Assembly (NCBI GenBank): GCA_002350105.1
Contig: DEDT01000010.1
Location: 1-64,000, forward strand
Reading direction: 5' to 3'
Length of the DNA stretch: 64,000 nucleotides
Source: Selenomonadaceae bacterium UBA2897
GTDB taxonomy: Bacteria > Bacillota > Negativicutes > Selenomonadales > Selenomonadaceae
The notes below the pieces were generated by a model. It was not told the origin of the DNA, made no database searches, and worked only from the letters and a program-made list of their open reading frames with translations. Positions within the stretch are counted from its first letter, which is position 1. Every line of letters begins with the position of its first letter. A program made the position numbers and the translations under genes. Shown here piece by piece: positions 37,255 through 45,337 of this stretch.

Positions 37255-37949
37255 GTATGCAGAAAATTCTTATCGTGGAAGATGATATCGATATCGCCGA
37301 GCTGGAGCGGGATTATTTCGAGGCGGCGGGTTTCGCCGCGACCATCGAGACGGATGGCAGGCGCGGGCAGGAAGCAGCGCTCACGGGCGGCTATGACCTC
37401 GTGGTGCTCGACCTCATGTTGCCGGGGGAGGATGGCTTTGCCATTTGCCGCGCCCTGCGGCAGCAATCGGATATACCCATCGTATTCGTTTCGGCCCGGC
37501 AGACGGACGTGGATAAGATCCGCAGCTTCGGCCTCGGTGCGGACGACTACCTGACGAAGCCTTTCAGTCCAGGGGAACTGGTGGCGCGCTGCCAGGCACA
37601 TTTGCGCCGCTATGCCCAGCTGAAGGGACACACACGTCAGGCGAAGCAATGCCTGAAAGCCCGTGGCCTCGAACTGCGCAAGGCGGAGCATCGCGTGTTC
37701 CTCGATGGCAGGGAAATTGTGTTGCCGCATCGGGAATTCGACCTGCTGGCCTTTCTTATGGAGAATGCGGGCTGCATTTTTTCCCGCGATACGCTTTTTG
37801 AGCGCCTTTGGGGGCTGGACGCCCTCGGCAATACGGCCACGGTCGCCGTGCACATCAACCGCATCCGCGAGCGTCTCGGTGACAACAGCACGCAGCCCCG
37901 CTTCATCGAGACCGTGCGCGGCGCAGGCTACCGCTTCCGCAAGGATTGA
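37251..37949 (+). CDS. OmpR/PhoB-family response regulator
   Basis: This 232-aa protein has an N-terminal receiver domain (acidic EDDID pocket, phospho-acceptor aspartate in YDLVVLDLMLPGEDGF near residue 53, lysine in DDYLTKPFSPGEL). A C-terminal winged-helix DNA-binding domain ends TVRGAGYRFRKD. It is the partner of the kinase whose stop it overlaps. Target genes are not evident. A bidirectional terminator follows. Confidence 0.95.
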   Translation: MSMQKILIVEDDIDIAELERDYFEAAGFAATIETDGRRGQEAALTGGYDLVVLDLMLPGEDGFAICRALRQQSDIPIVFVSARQTDVDKIRSFGLGADDYLTKPFSPGELVARCQAHLRRYAQLKGHTRQAKQCLKARGLELRKAEHRVFLDGREIVLPHREFDLLAFLMENAGCIFSRDTLFERLWGLDALGNTATVAVHINRIRERLGDNSTQPRFIETVRGAGYRFRKD

Positions 37950-37987
37950 TACAGCGGTCGGCCAGCGGTACGAAAAACATAGATATG

Positions 37988-38020
37988 CAAAAGGCTGCCT
38001 CGTCGGGGCAGCCTTTTGTA
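37988..38020 (+). terminator. Bidirectional terminator
   Basis: CAAAAGGCTGCCTC and GGGGCAGCCTTTTG pair around GTC. It is shared by the two-component operon and the convergent sulfatase-family gene. Confidence 0.88.
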
Positions 38021-38041
38021 TTGGAGACATTATAGGGGAAA

Positions 38042-39964
38042 TCAACGATTATGCAGCAAGCCGCGCTGGTAGAGGTCGCTGGCCTGTTCGTACCAGGCGA
38101 GGGCCTGCTGGTTGAGGACGGGGGGCACGGATTCCTCGCTGTACTGGCTCGTCTGCCAGTCGTCGATGTGGCGGGCATCGGCCTGCTGGTCCGGTGTCAG
38201 CACGATGAGCTGGTCGTCCTGTACGAGGCCGAGCCCCTGATACGTGCTGATGAAGGCACGGTCCACAGCGGGGTCGGTCTGGAAGAGGTCGCGTCCCAGC
38301 CAGCTCGTGCGGTAGGAGAGCCCTGCCATGCCGAGCAGGGTCGGCCCCAGGTCCATCTGGCTCACGAGGCGGTCGGTGCGGCCCGGCTGGATGAGTCCCG
38401 GTGCGTAGACGAGGCAGGGGATGTGGTAGCGATGCACGGGCAGCGTCGTCTTGCCCGCGACGTCGGCCTGATGATCGGCCACGATGACGAAAATCGTGTT
38501 GTTGAACCAGGGCTTTTCTTTGGCGCGCTCGAGGAAGTCGTGGATGGCCCAGTCCGTATAGCGCACGGCGCCGTTGCGCGTACCCTGCTTACCCTCGACA
38601 CGGCCCATGGGGAAGGTGTAGGGGCGGTGGTTCGAAGTCGTCATGACCATTTCGAAGGCGGGCTCACCCGCAGCCGCGTGCTCGTCCATGGCGCGCAGCA
38701 CCTGCGTGAAGAGCGTCTCGTCGGCCACGCCCCAGACGGTTTCCTGAATGATGTCATCCTTGGGCACAGAGAGACGGTCACGAATCGTATAGCCATTGCT
38801 TTCAAAGAACGCATTCATGTTGTCGAAATAGCCGTAGCCGCCATAGAGGAAGTCGCGGGCGTAGCCATTCTGGCGGAAGGCATCGCCGAGCGAGCTGAGA
38901 TCCTCGTTGCCCGCGCGGCGCAGGATGGACTGGCCGGGCGTTGGCGGCACGGCCAGGGTGATGGCCTCGAGGCCGCGCACCGTGCGTGTACCCGTCGCGT
39001 ACATGTTGGAGAAAACGAAGGATTCCTGGGCCAGCGCATCGAGATACGGCGTCTGCGACTCTCTGGCACCGAAGGCACCGCAATAGCTGCTGCTCAGGCT
39101 CTCCACCGTGATGAGCACAACATTGGGCTTTTTGCCCGTCAGTTCATTTTCGTTATGTACTTCGCGCAGGGTGCTGTCGTCGTCGAGAAAGGTCACGTTC
39201 GGGGCACTCAGGTTCTGACGCAGCTGTGCCAGCCCGGCGTCTTTGTCGCCCGTTTCGTAGAAGGTTTCGTAGTCGAGCTCGTTGGCAAAGTAAGCGTGCA
39301 CGAACTCATAGGGGCCGTTGCCTGTCAGCTCGTTGTTGTAGCGGTTCGCCGTGAGATGCGTGTGCCAGCTGGCAGAGGTCAGCGTGGCAGCACCTGCGGG
39401 CAGGAGAATGCCGGCGAGGCAGAGGGCGAGCGCGCGGCGCGGTGCCCAATTATACTCCTGTGGCAGCCAGCGGCTCTGTCCCCAGGTGATGAGTCCCGCG
39501 AGAATCAGGATGGCGGGGATGATCAGTCCCATGTGGTAGGACTGGAAAATCATGCCAATCATTTCGTGCGTGTAGACGAGATAATCGACGGCGATGAAGT
39601 TGAAGTTCGTATGGAACTCCGCCCAGTAGAGATAGAGCGCGATGGCACAGAAGACCATGAAGACATTCAGCAGGAACGTCAATGCGGCGAGGCCATAGCG
39701 GTGTACGCGTGCAGAGAGAAAATGCTGCGGTATGAGCAGGTAAACCAGCGGCAGCAGGCAGAAGAACACGCCCGCACTGAGGTCGTAGATGAAGCCGAGA
39801 CCAAAGCACTTTATCAGGTCGGGCACGGCGAGCGAGGCCGCGCCCGCCGCACTCAGGAGCATGACGAGACGCGTGAGCATCTGTACCGCGCACCAGCTGG
39901 TGAGCAGCAGGAGCAGATAGGAGACCGCACTGCCCGGACGGCGTGAAGTGGAAAAATACGACAT
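38042..39964 (-). CDS. LtaS/OpgB-like membrane sulfatase-family enzyme
   Basis: This 640-aa protein has five predicted membrane helices in the first about 190 residues and an extracytoplasmic alkaline phosphatase/sulfatase-fold domain. The metal and nucleophile region reads NVVLITVESLSSSYCGAFG, followed by MYATGTRTVRGLEA, where the threonine is the expected nucleophile. FVIVADHQADV supplies further metal ligands. Relatives transfer phosphoglycerol (LtaS, OpgB) or phosphoethanolamine to envelope polymers. In a diderm the acceptor is unclear. ATG at 39964 follows AGGAAGG by 8 nt. An open frame 16 codons longer has no ribosome site. Confidence 0.88.
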   Translation of the reverse strand: MSYFSTSRRPGSAVSYLLLLLTSWCAVQMLTRLVMLLSAAGAASLAVPDLIKCFGLGFIYDLSAGVFFCLLPLVYLLIPQHFLSARVHRYGLAALTFLLNVFMVFCAIALYLYWAEFHTNFNFIAVDYLVYTHEMIGMIFQSYHMGLIIPAILILAGLITWGQSRWLPQEYNWAPRRALALCLAGILLPAGAATLTSASWHTHLTANRYNNELTGNGPYEFVHAYFANELDYETFYETGDKDAGLAQLRQNLSAPNVTFLDDDSTLREVHNENELTGKKPNVVLITVESLSSSYCGAFGARESQTPYLDALAQESFVFSNMYATGTRTVRGLEAITLAVPPTPGQSILRRAGNEDLSSLGDAFRQNGYARDFLYGGYGYFDNMNAFFESNGYTIRDRLSVPKDDIIQETVWGVADETLFTQVLRAMDEHAAAGEPAFEMVMTTSNHRPYTFPMGRVEGKQGTRNGAVRYTDWAIHDFLERAKEKPWFNNTIFVIVADHQADVAGKTTLPVHRYHIPCLVYAPGLIQPGRTDRLVSQMDLGPTLLGMAGLSYRTSWLGRDLFQTDPAVDRAFISTYQGLGLVQDDQLIVLTPDQQADARHIDDWQTSQYSEESVPPVLNQQALAWYEQASDLYQRGLLHNR

Positions 39965-40080
39965 GGATAAGACCTTCCTTTTAGCATACCATAGCTTATT
40001 GTCTTTCAGCATAAAGGAAGAACTTATCCGTCAAATAATGTCGCCTTAAACAATAGATAAACTCTTGTGTATAGGTGCCA

Positions 40081-41904
40081 TTACAAGTCGATATAACGCG
40101 CTCTCGTCAGTGTGGCTTCGCGGTGGGCGATGGCGATGATGGTGCGGTGGCGGGCGGCGCGGTCCAGGGTCTGGAGCACGTGCCGGGCCGTGGCGGTGTC
40201 GAGGTGGGCCGTGAACTCGTCGAGGAGCAGCAGCGGCGGGTCACAGGCGAGGGCACGCGCGAGGGCGAGCAGCTGCCATTGGCCTGCGGAGAAAGTGCCC
40301 TGCCCGATGGGTGTGTCGAGGCCCTGTGGCATTTTCTCCACCGCGGGCGTCAGCCCCGTCACGTCCAGCAGGGCCCAGAGGTCGCTGTCGGGCAGGATGG
40401 CGGCTGGCTGTTTTGCCAGCGCGGTGCTGGCTATGTTTTTTGGGGAGGCGTCAGGTGCGTCTCCTTTTTTTGTTGCCTGTGTTTCCGCGTTTGCGGTGGG
40501 TTGCTCGCCCTGCGCCAGCGTGAGCTGGTCGCGCAGGGTGCCGGCGACGCGGGGGCAGTCCTGCTCGACGATGCCGAAGAGCAGGCGGCGCTGCTCCGGT
40601 GCTATCTGGTCCGGTGCCTGGCCGCAGAGGGTGACCGTGCCCTGCGTGGGCGTATAGAGGCCCGTGAGCAGGCGGAAGAGCGTCGTCTTGCCCGCGCCCG
40701 TGCGGCCGCGGATGACGACGTGCTCGCCGGGCTGCACGGTCAGGTTGAAGTGCTGAATCACGGGCGTTTGTCCATCATAGCTAAAGCTGACATCGGCGAA
40801 TACACAGGCAGGGGTGCTGGCAGAGAGCGTTTGGCTGCTGGACGCTGTGTCCGTGGCCGTATGTGCGGGTGCAGCCTTGTCCGTCGAGGATACAGGCATA
40901 GATTCCGTATTGGCTGCAGGAGGGACAGTGCCGGCTGCCTTTCCTGCGGGTAGCGGGAGTTCCGGCAGGGCGAGGAAGCTGCGCACGCGTTCCAGGGCGG
41001 CCGTGGCGGTCTGGATGTGCTGAATCTCCATGCCGAGCGCCTCCAGCGGCGCGAAGAGGGAGAGGATGTAGGCCGTCATGGCGACGGCCTGGCCGACGGA
41101 TAGGCCGAAGAGGGCGCGCGTGCTTTCGCCAGCTGCGAGCACCATCATGGTGGCGATGAGTGCGGCCGTGAGCGTCTTGATGATGGGAGAGTAGACGGAA
41201 TCGAAAAAGTTCGTCTGCTCCGTGGCGCGGAAACTGTCCGCAATGGCACCCGCATAGCGCTGGTACATGAAACGTTCCGTGCCGAAGCTGCGGATGAGCG
41301 GGAGGTTCTGCAGCGTCTCGGGCAGGCAGGCGAAGACGGCGGCGATGGCCGAGCGCTGCTGGAGCTGGGCGCGGTGCACGCGCCGCTGACAGGCCTGGGT
41401 AAAGGCGTAGAGGGCGGGCAGGACGCAGGCGAGCAGCAGGCCGAGCGCGAGGTTCGTCCAAAAGATGATGCCCAGCGTGAGCACGAGGCGCAGGCTGCTC
41501 GCGAGCAGGGTCACGATGCCCTCGGTAAAGAGCACGTTGACCGCGTCGACATCGTTCAGCAGGCGCGAGCTCGTCTCACCGGCGGGATGTGCCGTGTAGT
41601 AGCTGGCGGGCAGGCGCGTGAGCTTTGCCGCCATGCGGCTGCGAAGCGCGTGCATGAGGTGCTGGCCCAGCGCGATGATGGCGCTGTTCTGCCCGCTTTC
41701 GGCGAGGTTGGCGGCAATGCTCAGCGCGAGATAAAGGAAGCCGGGTGTGAGCACAGTCTGGCCTGCCGTCAGCCAATCGATGAAGCGGCCGAGCAGCAGC
41801 GGTGGCAGCTGGGCTGTGGCGGCCGTGAGCGCGATGAGCAGCAGCACGGCGAGGCAGCGGCCCCGATATTGCCGTACGTATTCGGCTAAGGGATTTTTTT
41901 TCAT
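40081..41904 (-). CDS. ABC exporter half-transporter, second subunit
   Basis: This 607-aa protein has six membrane helices (type IV exporter fold) and a nucleotide-binding domain. It has Walker A GRTGAGKTT, Walker B LLLLDEFTAHLD with the catalytic glutamate, and H-loop IAHREATL. The signature motif is changed to FSAGQ from LSGGQ. Two Ala/Thr/Ser-rich low-complexity inserts are unusual: one linking the membrane part to the ATPase, one inside the ATPase between QGEQP and ALAKQPA. ATG at 41904 follows AGGAGGTG and overlaps the upstream gene by 4 nt. The substrate is unknown. It likely pairs with the upstream subunit. Confidence 0.9.
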   Translation of the reverse strand: MKKNPLAEYVRQYRGRCLAVLLLIALTAATAQLPPLLLGRFIDWLTAGQTVLTPGFLYLALSIAANLAESGQNSAIIALGQHLMHALRSRMAAKLTRLPASYYTAHPAGETSSRLLNDVDAVNVLFTEGIVTLLASSLRLVLTLGIIFWTNLALGLLLACVLPALYAFTQACQRRVHRAQLQQRSAIAAVFACLPETLQNLPLIRSFGTERFMYQRYAGAIADSFRATEQTNFFDSVYSPIIKTLTAALIATMMVLAAGESTRALFGLSVGQAVAMTAYILSLFAPLEALGMEIQHIQTATAALERVRSFLALPELPLPAGKAAGTVPPAANTESMPVSSTDKAAPAHTATDTASSSQTLSASTPACVFADVSFSYDGQTPVIQHFNLTVQPGEHVVIRGRTGAGKTTLFRLLTGLYTPTQGTVTLCGQAPDQIAPEQRRLLFGIVEQDCPRVAGTLRDQLTLAQGEQPTANAETQATKKGDAPDASPKNIASTALAKQPAAILPDSDLWALLDVTGLTPAVEKMPQGLDTPIGQGTFSAGQWQLLALARALACDPPLLLLDEFTAHLDTATARHVLQTLDRAARHRTIIAIAHREATLTRARYIDL

Positions 41905-43706
41905 GCGTGCGCACCTCCTGCCTGCTGCTGATATTCCCGGGCAAAGTCCGGCACCTTTTTGCATACCTCTGTGAAAGTTCCCCATATGGCTTCGCCTTGA
42001 CTGAGGTACAGGACGTAGTCGCAGGAGGGGCATAGGGTGAACTGGTGCGTGCTCAGGATGATAGTGCGCTGCTGCTGCCAGTGGCGCAGCTGCGTGAAAA
42101 TCTGCGTGGTAGTCGCCGCATCGAGGGCGGCAAAGGGATCGTCGAGCACGAGCAGGCTGCCCGCATGGGCGAGCGTGCGCGCGAGAGCGAGGCGCTGCTG
42201 CTGGCCGCCCGAGAGAGGACTGCCGTCGCTGAGCATCGGCGTGTCTGCGCCCTGAGGCAGCGCAGCGATTTCCTCCGTGAGCGCGGTGAGCACGAGGTAG
42301 GGGGCGATGTCGATGTCCTCACCGAGCGTGATGTTATCGCGAATTGTGCCGCTGAAAAAGCCGTGTTCATGGGGCAGGGGCGTAATATTGTCGCGCCGCT
42401 GTTCATCCGGCAGGTCACGCCACTCTGCCAGCTGTGCCTCGGGGACGGGGGCATCGCCGGAGAGGCGGGCGAGTCGCTGTGCTTTGGTGGTCTTGCCTGT
42501 CTGCTGGTCCTGTCTGCCCCAGAGATGCCCCGTATAGGTGAGCCCTTGCGTCAGTACGCGGAGCAGCGTGCTCTTGCCGCTGGCGATGGGGCCGGTGACA
42601 GCGAGCAGGGATCCGGCGGGGAGGTCTAGCGTCAGGTCTTGTACGATTTGCTTTTGGCCGAGCGTTACGCCGAAGTCCTGCAGGGAGAGGGACAGCGGTG
42701 TCTGCAAGGGCCGGCGCGGGGAAGGTGCGGGCGGCAGCCGGAGCAGCGGCTTGACGCGCTGCCAGGAGACCTGTGCTTTCTGTACGGCATTGAAGAGCTT
42801 GGCACCGTGGGAGGCCTTTTCGGCGAGGCGCAAGTAGCAGGCGAAGAAAGCCGTGAAGGCTGCGATGTCCCAGTAGCCGGTTTGCACGTAGGTACCGCCG
42901 TAATAGAAGATGGGCAGCGTGCCCAGCACGGTGATGACGCGGTAGAGCGGCTGCAACGCATTCTCCCAGAGGCCGGCGCGCACGGATTTCTGCTGGTAGT
43001 CCGTGAGCTGGCGCTCGTAGACGGTGTTGCGGCGCGTTTCATAGCCTGTGAGGCGCCAGGTCAGCGCGTGGGCGAGGCGGTCGAGCGTGGCTGAGGTCAG
43101 CTGCCCCTCGCTTTCGCGCACGCGGCGGTTCGCCGTGGCCACCTGACGCTTGACTTTGAGGGCGATAAGATAAGCCACGGGAATGATGAGGCAGGCGTAG
43201 AGCGTGAGTGGCGCGTCGTAGGCGGCGAGGAAGGCGAGATAGGCCACCATGACCACGCCCGTGTCGAAGAGCTCCGTCGTGAATTTGCGCACGCCTTCCG
43301 TGCAGATATCGACGTCGCCGACGGCTTTGGTCATGACTTCGCCCGTCGTGCCCTGGGGCGGTTGGCTGAGCAGGCAGCGGTAGAGCACGAGGCGCAGGTT
43401 GCGGCTGAGGTTGTTGGCGAAGCGCCGCACGAAGAAGCGCTTGCCCGCACGGCAGCCCTGCACAAGCGCGATGACGCCGAGATAGGTGAGTGCGAGCGTG
43501 AGCATGGCGTTCCACGTCGATGCGCCGCCTACGATGGCGGTGAGGCATTGCGCCATCTGGCCCTCGAAATACGGCCCGGCGGTCATGCCTGCGTTGTAGA
43601 CGAGGCCTGTCACGGTCACGAGCAGCAGATAGCGCCATTCCGTCCGGATATAGCTGGTGAGGCGCTGCGGGCGGCGCAGGTAGGGTGGTTGAGGTTGCTC
43701 AGGCAT
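41901..43706 (-). CDS. ABC exporter half-transporter, first subunit
   Basis: This 601-aa protein has an N-terminal six-helix membrane domain and an ATPase domain with Walker A GPIASGKST and a canonical signature LSGGQQQRLALART. Walker B is LLVLDDPFAALD, with aspartate in the position of the catalytic glutamate. The partner subunit keeps the glutamate but has a changed signature. This split of defects is typical of heterodimeric exporters with one degenerate ATP site (BmrCD, TM287/288 type). AAAAGGAAG precedes the ATG. An extended -10 promoter is visible. The substrate is not predictable. Confidence 0.9.
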   Translation of the reverse strand: MPEQPQPPYLRRPQRLTSYIRTEWRYLLLVTVTGLVYNAGMTAGPYFEGQMAQCLTAIVGGASTWNAMLTLALTYLGVIALVQGCRAGKRFFVRRFANNLSRNLRLVLYRCLLSQPPQGTTGEVMTKAVGDVDICTEGVRKFTTELFDTGVVMVAYLAFLAAYDAPLTLYACLIIPVAYLIALKVKRQVATANRRVRESEGQLTSATLDRLAHALTWRLTGYETRRNTVYERQLTDYQQKSVRAGLWENALQPLYRVITVLGTLPIFYYGGTYVQTGYWDIAAFTAFFACYLRLAEKASHGAKLFNAVQKAQVSWQRVKPLLRLPPAPSPRRPLQTPLSLSLQDFGVTLGQKQIVQDLTLDLPAGSLLAVTGPIASGKSTLLRVLTQGLTYTGHLWGRQDQQTGKTTKAQRLARLSGDAPVPEAQLAEWRDLPDEQRRDNITPLPHEHGFFSGTIRDNITLGEDIDIAPYLVLTALTEEIAALPQGADTPMLSDGSPLSGGQQQRLALARTLAHAGSLLVLDDPFAALDAATTTQIFTQLRHWQQQRTIILSTHQFTLCPSCDYVLYLSQGEAIWGTFTEVCKKVPDFAREYQQQAGGAHA

Positions 43707-43738
43707 ATCATATCGCTTCCTTTTGCTTGGTTGCTTTC

Positions 43739-43766
43739 ATTATAGCATATGGGGAATGAGGCCAAA
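43739..43766 (-). promoter_or_regulatory. Promoter of the ABC exporter operon
   Basis: On the minus strand TTTGGC (43766-43761), a 16-nt spacer and TGC-TATAAT (43744-43739) form an extended -10 promoter about 33 bp before the ATG. Confidence 0.6.
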
Positions 43767-43795
43767 TATGTTTTTCAGGGGTGAGGCATTCGGCC

Positions 43796-43984
43796 GGTGC
43801 GGGCGGGGTGCCCTGGCGACTGCGCTACACAAACGACCCTCCGCAGGGGCGTGTGCCATCGTTTGGACTTTGGGCCGGCAAGCAACGGCCCGATGCTTCA
43901 TTGAGGCCGTTCCCCAAAGAGAGTGGAGGGCCGCCGGCTGCGCCGGTAGTGTTCCGCTCCGCTGCCGGGGCACCCGCCCGCACC
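43796..43984. repeat. Structured intergenic element, copy B
   Basis: The outer stem joins 43796-43817 with 43964-43984 (one bulged G, one wobble). Core landmarks are CACAAACGACCCTCC, hairpin GGGCCG/CGGCCC, GGAGGG, CCGGCTGCGCCGG and GTGTTCCGCTCC. It has the same layout as copies A, C and D but different stem sequences. It lies in the 456-bp divergent gap between the ABC operon and the next plus-strand operon. Confidence 0.8.
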
Positions 43985-44033
43985 TGGGCTCGTAGTGATG
44001 CGATTCGAGCGCGTTTGCTATAGGATGCAGGGA

Positions 44034-44070
44034 AGACAATATTGTCTGCATGGGGAAAAGGCGGTATAAT
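44034..44070 (+). promoter_or_regulatory. Promoter with palindromic operator
   Basis: TTGTCT (44042-44047), a 17-nt spacer and TATAAT (44065-44070) form a promoter. A perfect 14-bp palindrome AGACAATATTGTCT (44034-44047) overlaps the -35, a typical repressor site. It should drive the three-gene operon starting at 44166. Confidence 0.6.
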
Positions 44071-44165
44071 AAGTAATGTGCCTGAGGAAGCTGATTGTAT
44101 AGTGTTTTTTATATGACGGCTTTCTATAGAAAAGATGCGTGAGAGACAAAAAGGGGCTGAGTATT

Positions 44166-44648
44166 GTGCTGAAAGAGATTGAGTATGTCGATGGCAGTAA
44201 CCAGAGCTACAAGGTGTTCCATGTGCTGATCGGGACGGATAAGTGCCTGACGTTCCTCAAGGGACAGTTCGGTAGCACCATCAGCGGCAACGCCGTGCAG
44301 ATGGCGAAGGATGAAGCGCCGGAGCAGAAACACAGTGCCTGGGTTGAGGCCTGGGAGAAGCTGAATGTGCGCAACTGGCTGGACAGCTACAAGGCTGAGG
44401 ATGCGCAGGCGGTCAAGGATGAAGATAAGTGGTATGTGACGTATCGCGAGGAGGGCGGCAAGGCCCGCCAGATCAAGGGCTTTGGCGTGCATCCTGCGGA
44501 TTTCGAGCAGTTCCGCAGCTGGCTGCATGGTCTCTATGAGGAACTGCAGGCAAAAGGCAGGAAGTATCTCGTGGATGAGGGGCGCTGGGATAAGGTCTGG
44601 CATTATTCGCGCAGCAAGATCATGCGCGCCATGCCTGCCACGCATTGA
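44166..44648 (+). CDS. Hypothetical protein, first gene of envelope operon
   Basis: This is a soluble protein of about 160 aa with no signal peptide. It begins MKEIEYVDGSNQSYKVFHVLIG-like sequence (initiator GTG plus LKEIEY) and has a tryptophan-rich basic C-terminal half (EQFRSWLHGLYEEL, WDKVWHYSRSK). I recognise no family. GTG at 44166 has AAGGGG 9 nt upstream; GTG at 44139 would add nine residues without a better site. Its promoter carries a palindromic operator. Two envelope-related genes follow. Confidence 0.6.
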   Translation: MLKEIEYVDGSNQSYKVFHVLIGTDKCLTFLKGQFGSTISGNAVQMAKDEAPEQKHSAWVEAWEKLNVRNWLDSYKAEDAQAVKDEDKWYVTYREEGGKARQIKGFGVHPADFEQFRSWLHGLYEELQAKGRKYLVDEGRWDKVWHYSRSKIMRAMPATH

Positions 44649-44689
44649 GGTTGCTCTGAGATTCTTTGCGATAAGGGCGTGAGGCAGGT

Positions 44690-45337
44690 GTGAGAATGGG
44701 ATGGACACGAATGGGACTTGCACTGGCGTGGTGCTTGTTTTTCAGCGGCTGGTGCGTGTATCCTGTCGTGCAGGCTGCGGAAGTGTCGACAGTGGAGCAG
44801 ACGGCGGATGATGCTGCCGCCCGGGAGGAAACCTCTGCGCCGTCGCGCGAGGAGCTGCTCGTGCAGCTGCGGGCGCATATTCTGGCCAAGTATGGCCGGA
44901 TTGCGGCGCGTGAGCCGATTCCGATGGATTGCCAGGCTCTGCAGCAGAAGTCGTCGCGCTCCTATATGGAGGAGTACGCACTCTACCGCTGGTGGCGTGA
45001 GCATGGCGCATGGCAAAAGGCGCTGGTGTCCTGCGAAGCCGCGCGCAAGGAGTCGCTGGCCTTTGACCAGCGCATGGGACTGCGCGCGGAGTCGCCAGCA
45101 CCGTATCTGACGGATAAGGGCGAGTTGCTCGTGCTGCTGGGCCGTCTGCCAGAGGCCAGAGCGACGCTGCAGCAGGCGGCGGAGCATCTGGCCAATGACC
45201 ATGACCGCGTGCTGGATTCGCCCTACCTGACGGTGGAAGACCAGCAGCGGTTGCTGGCCTTGCGGCAGGACAGGCTGCGGGAACTGCAGGACTATGTGAA
45301 GCAGCTGACAAGCATTTTGTCGCAGGAGGCATCATGA
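44690..45337 (+). CDS. Exported hypothetical protein
   Basis: This 215-aa protein has an N-terminal signal peptide (hydrophobic LALAWCLFFSGWCVYPVV followed by QAA) and a helical, TPR-like C-terminal half (ALVSCEAARKESLAF, LLVLLGRLPEARATLQQAAEHL). No family name is recognised. GTG at 44690 or ATG at 44696 may be the start. Its stop overlaps the AsmA-like gene by 4 nt (ATGA), so the two are coupled and probably work in the same envelope process. Confidence 0.65.
   Translation: MRMGWTRMGLALAWCLFFSGWCVYPVVQAAEVSTVEQTADDAAAREETSAPSREELLVQLRAHILAKYGRIAAREPIPMDCQALQQKSSRSYMEEYALYRWWREHGAWQKALVSCEAARKESLAFDQRMGLRAESPAPYLTDKGELLVLLGRLPEARATLQQAAEHLANDHDRVLDSPYLTVEDQQRLLALRQDRLRELQDYVKQLTSILSQEAS

Noticed and set aside
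38051..39946. 631-codon plus-strand open frame opposite the LtaS/OpgB-like gene (and similar long frames opposite the U32 and M16C genes)
   Set aside because: These are antisense shadows of codon bias; the real genes have motifs, starts and terminators.
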